A stretch of 64,000 nucleotides of DNA from Actinomycetota bacterium (lineage in GTDB: Bacteria > Actinomycetota > Acidimicrobiia > Acidimicrobiales > Poriferisodalaceae): assembly GCA_014238065.1 (NCBI GenBank), contig JABABU010000026.1, positions 62,001 through 126,000 of the forward strand. Reading direction: 5' to 3'. Positions 63,344-64,000 of this stretch are shown here, piece after piece. Both the position numbers and the translations under genes were made by a program. Within the stretch, counting starts at the first letter, position 1. Each line of letters opens with the position of its first letter. The notes below the pieces were generated by a model that was not told the origin of the DNA, did no database searches, and saw only the letters and a list, made by a program, of their open reading frames with translations.

Positions 63344-64000
63344 CTATCCGCCGCGCGAAGCGAGGATGCCGTCCCTGACCTGGCGCTTCAGGATCTTGCC
63401 ACTCGCATTTCTGGGAAGCTGCTCGTCGAACACGAACACCTGAGCCGGCACCTTGAACCTGGCCAACCGTTCGCCGACGAACCGCTGAAGATCAGCCCCG
63501 TCAATGGCCATGCCGGACTTGGGCATGACCGCCACAGCGACTTCCTCCCCGAGCCGCTCGTCGGGCATACCGAACACTGCCGCTTCGTACACCGCAGGGT
63601 GCTCGTACACGGCCCCCTCGACCTCGGCGCAATAGATGTTCTCGCCAGCTCGGATGACCATGTCCTTGGCTCTGTCTGCCACGAAAATGAACCCGTCGTC
63701 GTCGACGTACCCGATGTCCCCACTCCGCAACCAGCCGTTCTCGAGTGTCTCGGACGTCGCCTCATGCTTGTTCCAGTACCCGACGATCAGGTTCGCGCCG
63801 CGGAAGCAGATCTCGCCGCGCTCGCCGGTAGGGACTTCGTCGCCGTCTTCGTCGATGATCTTGATGTCCATGTTGACCGGAGGGCGGCCAACGCTGGTTG
63901 GTTTGGCAAGGTAATCATCACCCGAATTCTGAGGGCCTAGCGCATTGGTCTCAGTCATCCCGTAGCCGATGCCGGGTCGACCACGCTCGAAATTGTCTTC
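63344..64000 (-). CDS. AMP-dependent acyl-CoA synthetase, 5' part outside window
   Basis: This is the C-terminal part (about 218 residues) of an ANL-superfamily acyl-CoA ligase, which activates a carboxylate through an acyl-AMP. GYGMTETNALGP is the adenine-binding motif, GERGEICFRGANLIVGYWNK follows, WLRSGDIGYVDDDGF contains the conserved Asp, and the C-terminal domain has RAKDMVIRAGENIYCAEVE and PRNASGKILKR with the catalytic Lys. The gene enters from the right edge, so its start is not seen. The substrate class cannot be told from this part. Confidence 0.9.
   Translation of the reverse strand, partial: EDNFERGRPGIGYGMTETNALGPQNSGDDYLAKPTSVGRPPVNMDIKIIDEDGDEVPTGERGEICFRGANLIVGYWNKHEATSETLENGWLRSGDIGYVDDDGFIFVADRAKDMVIRAGENIYCAEVEGAVYEHPAVYEAAVFGMPDERLGEEVAVAVMPKSGMAIDGADLQRFVGERLARFKVPAQVFVFDEQLPRNASGKILKRQVRDGILASRGG

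Overview
The window is high-GC, densely coding DNA with many GTG starts and 1-8 base start/stop overlaps. It looks like an actinobacterium, most likely of the Acidimicrobiia (Ilumatobacter-like). Pointers are the actinobacterial form of adenosine deaminase (NTDNRLMS motif), a PAC2-family protein, Thr-rich linkers on secreted proteins, the GYWLVADDGG-type 42-residue repeat and crotonyl-CoA carboxylase/reductase. The taxonomic call is inference. I found no transposase, integrase, CRISPR array or transcription-factor gene.

Region 1 (1-18159) is a nucleoside uptake and breakdown region. A minus-strand transcription unit runs from a BMP-type lipoprotein through an ABC ATPase, two permeases, a nucleoside hydrolase, a second adenosine deaminase and an amidohydrolase deaminase (17360 down to 8821). 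A second minus-strand unit holds a first adenosine deaminase, a PfkB sugar kinase, pseudouridine-5'-phosphate glycosidase and a kinase cut by the window edge (3493 down to 1). Between them lie uracil phosphoribosyltransferase coupled to a PhyH dioxygenase, a VOC protein, a CocE-type hydrolase and an amidinohydrolase. Together these would import nucleosides, deaminate them, split the glycosidic bond, and salvage the base (upp) or feed ribose phosphate to central metabolism.

Region 2 (18219-27442) holds a HerA-like ATPase; crotonyl-CoA carboxylase/reductase with methylmalonyl/ethylmalonyl-CoA epimerase, divergent from a thiolase; a cysteine hydrolase with a second amidinohydrolase behind an AT-rich promoter region; and a long-form serine hydroxymethyltransferase.

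Region 3 (27536-39263) is partly housekeeping: recR, ybaB, dnaX, the SRP RNA and tRNA-Ser(GGA), an order also known from Bacillus. Next come a hydroxyacid-oxoacid transhydrogenase, an enolase-superfamily dehydratase, a cupin, tadA and tRNA-Ser(CGA). Immediately after that tRNA is the 3' end of a TmpA/BBOX-like dioxygenase gene, still overlapping an intact TmpB/PhnZ-like HD oxygenase gene. An ABC exporter and xseA-xseB follow, ending in a strong hairpin.

Region 4 (39459-57838) holds an S9 peptidase, a CapA-like lipoprotein, SURF1, a PatB/MalY aminotransferase, a DUF1800/DUF1501 pair whose DUF1501 member carries a C-terminal repeat domain, threonine deaminase, a serine hydrolase, a membrane-anchored protein, a Nudix enzyme, chorismate synthase, a PAC2 protein, an LLM flavoenzyme and a beta-propeller lipoprotein.

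Region 5 (57839-64000) is the oddest stretch. A 1030-residue FG-GAP/VCBS lipoprotein gene sits between three 3'-terminal gene remnants: two homologous C-terminal pieces resembling C5 DNA methyltransferases and the tail of a possible glycosidase. An EmrB-type MFS exporter and an acyl-CoA synthetase cut by the edge complete it.
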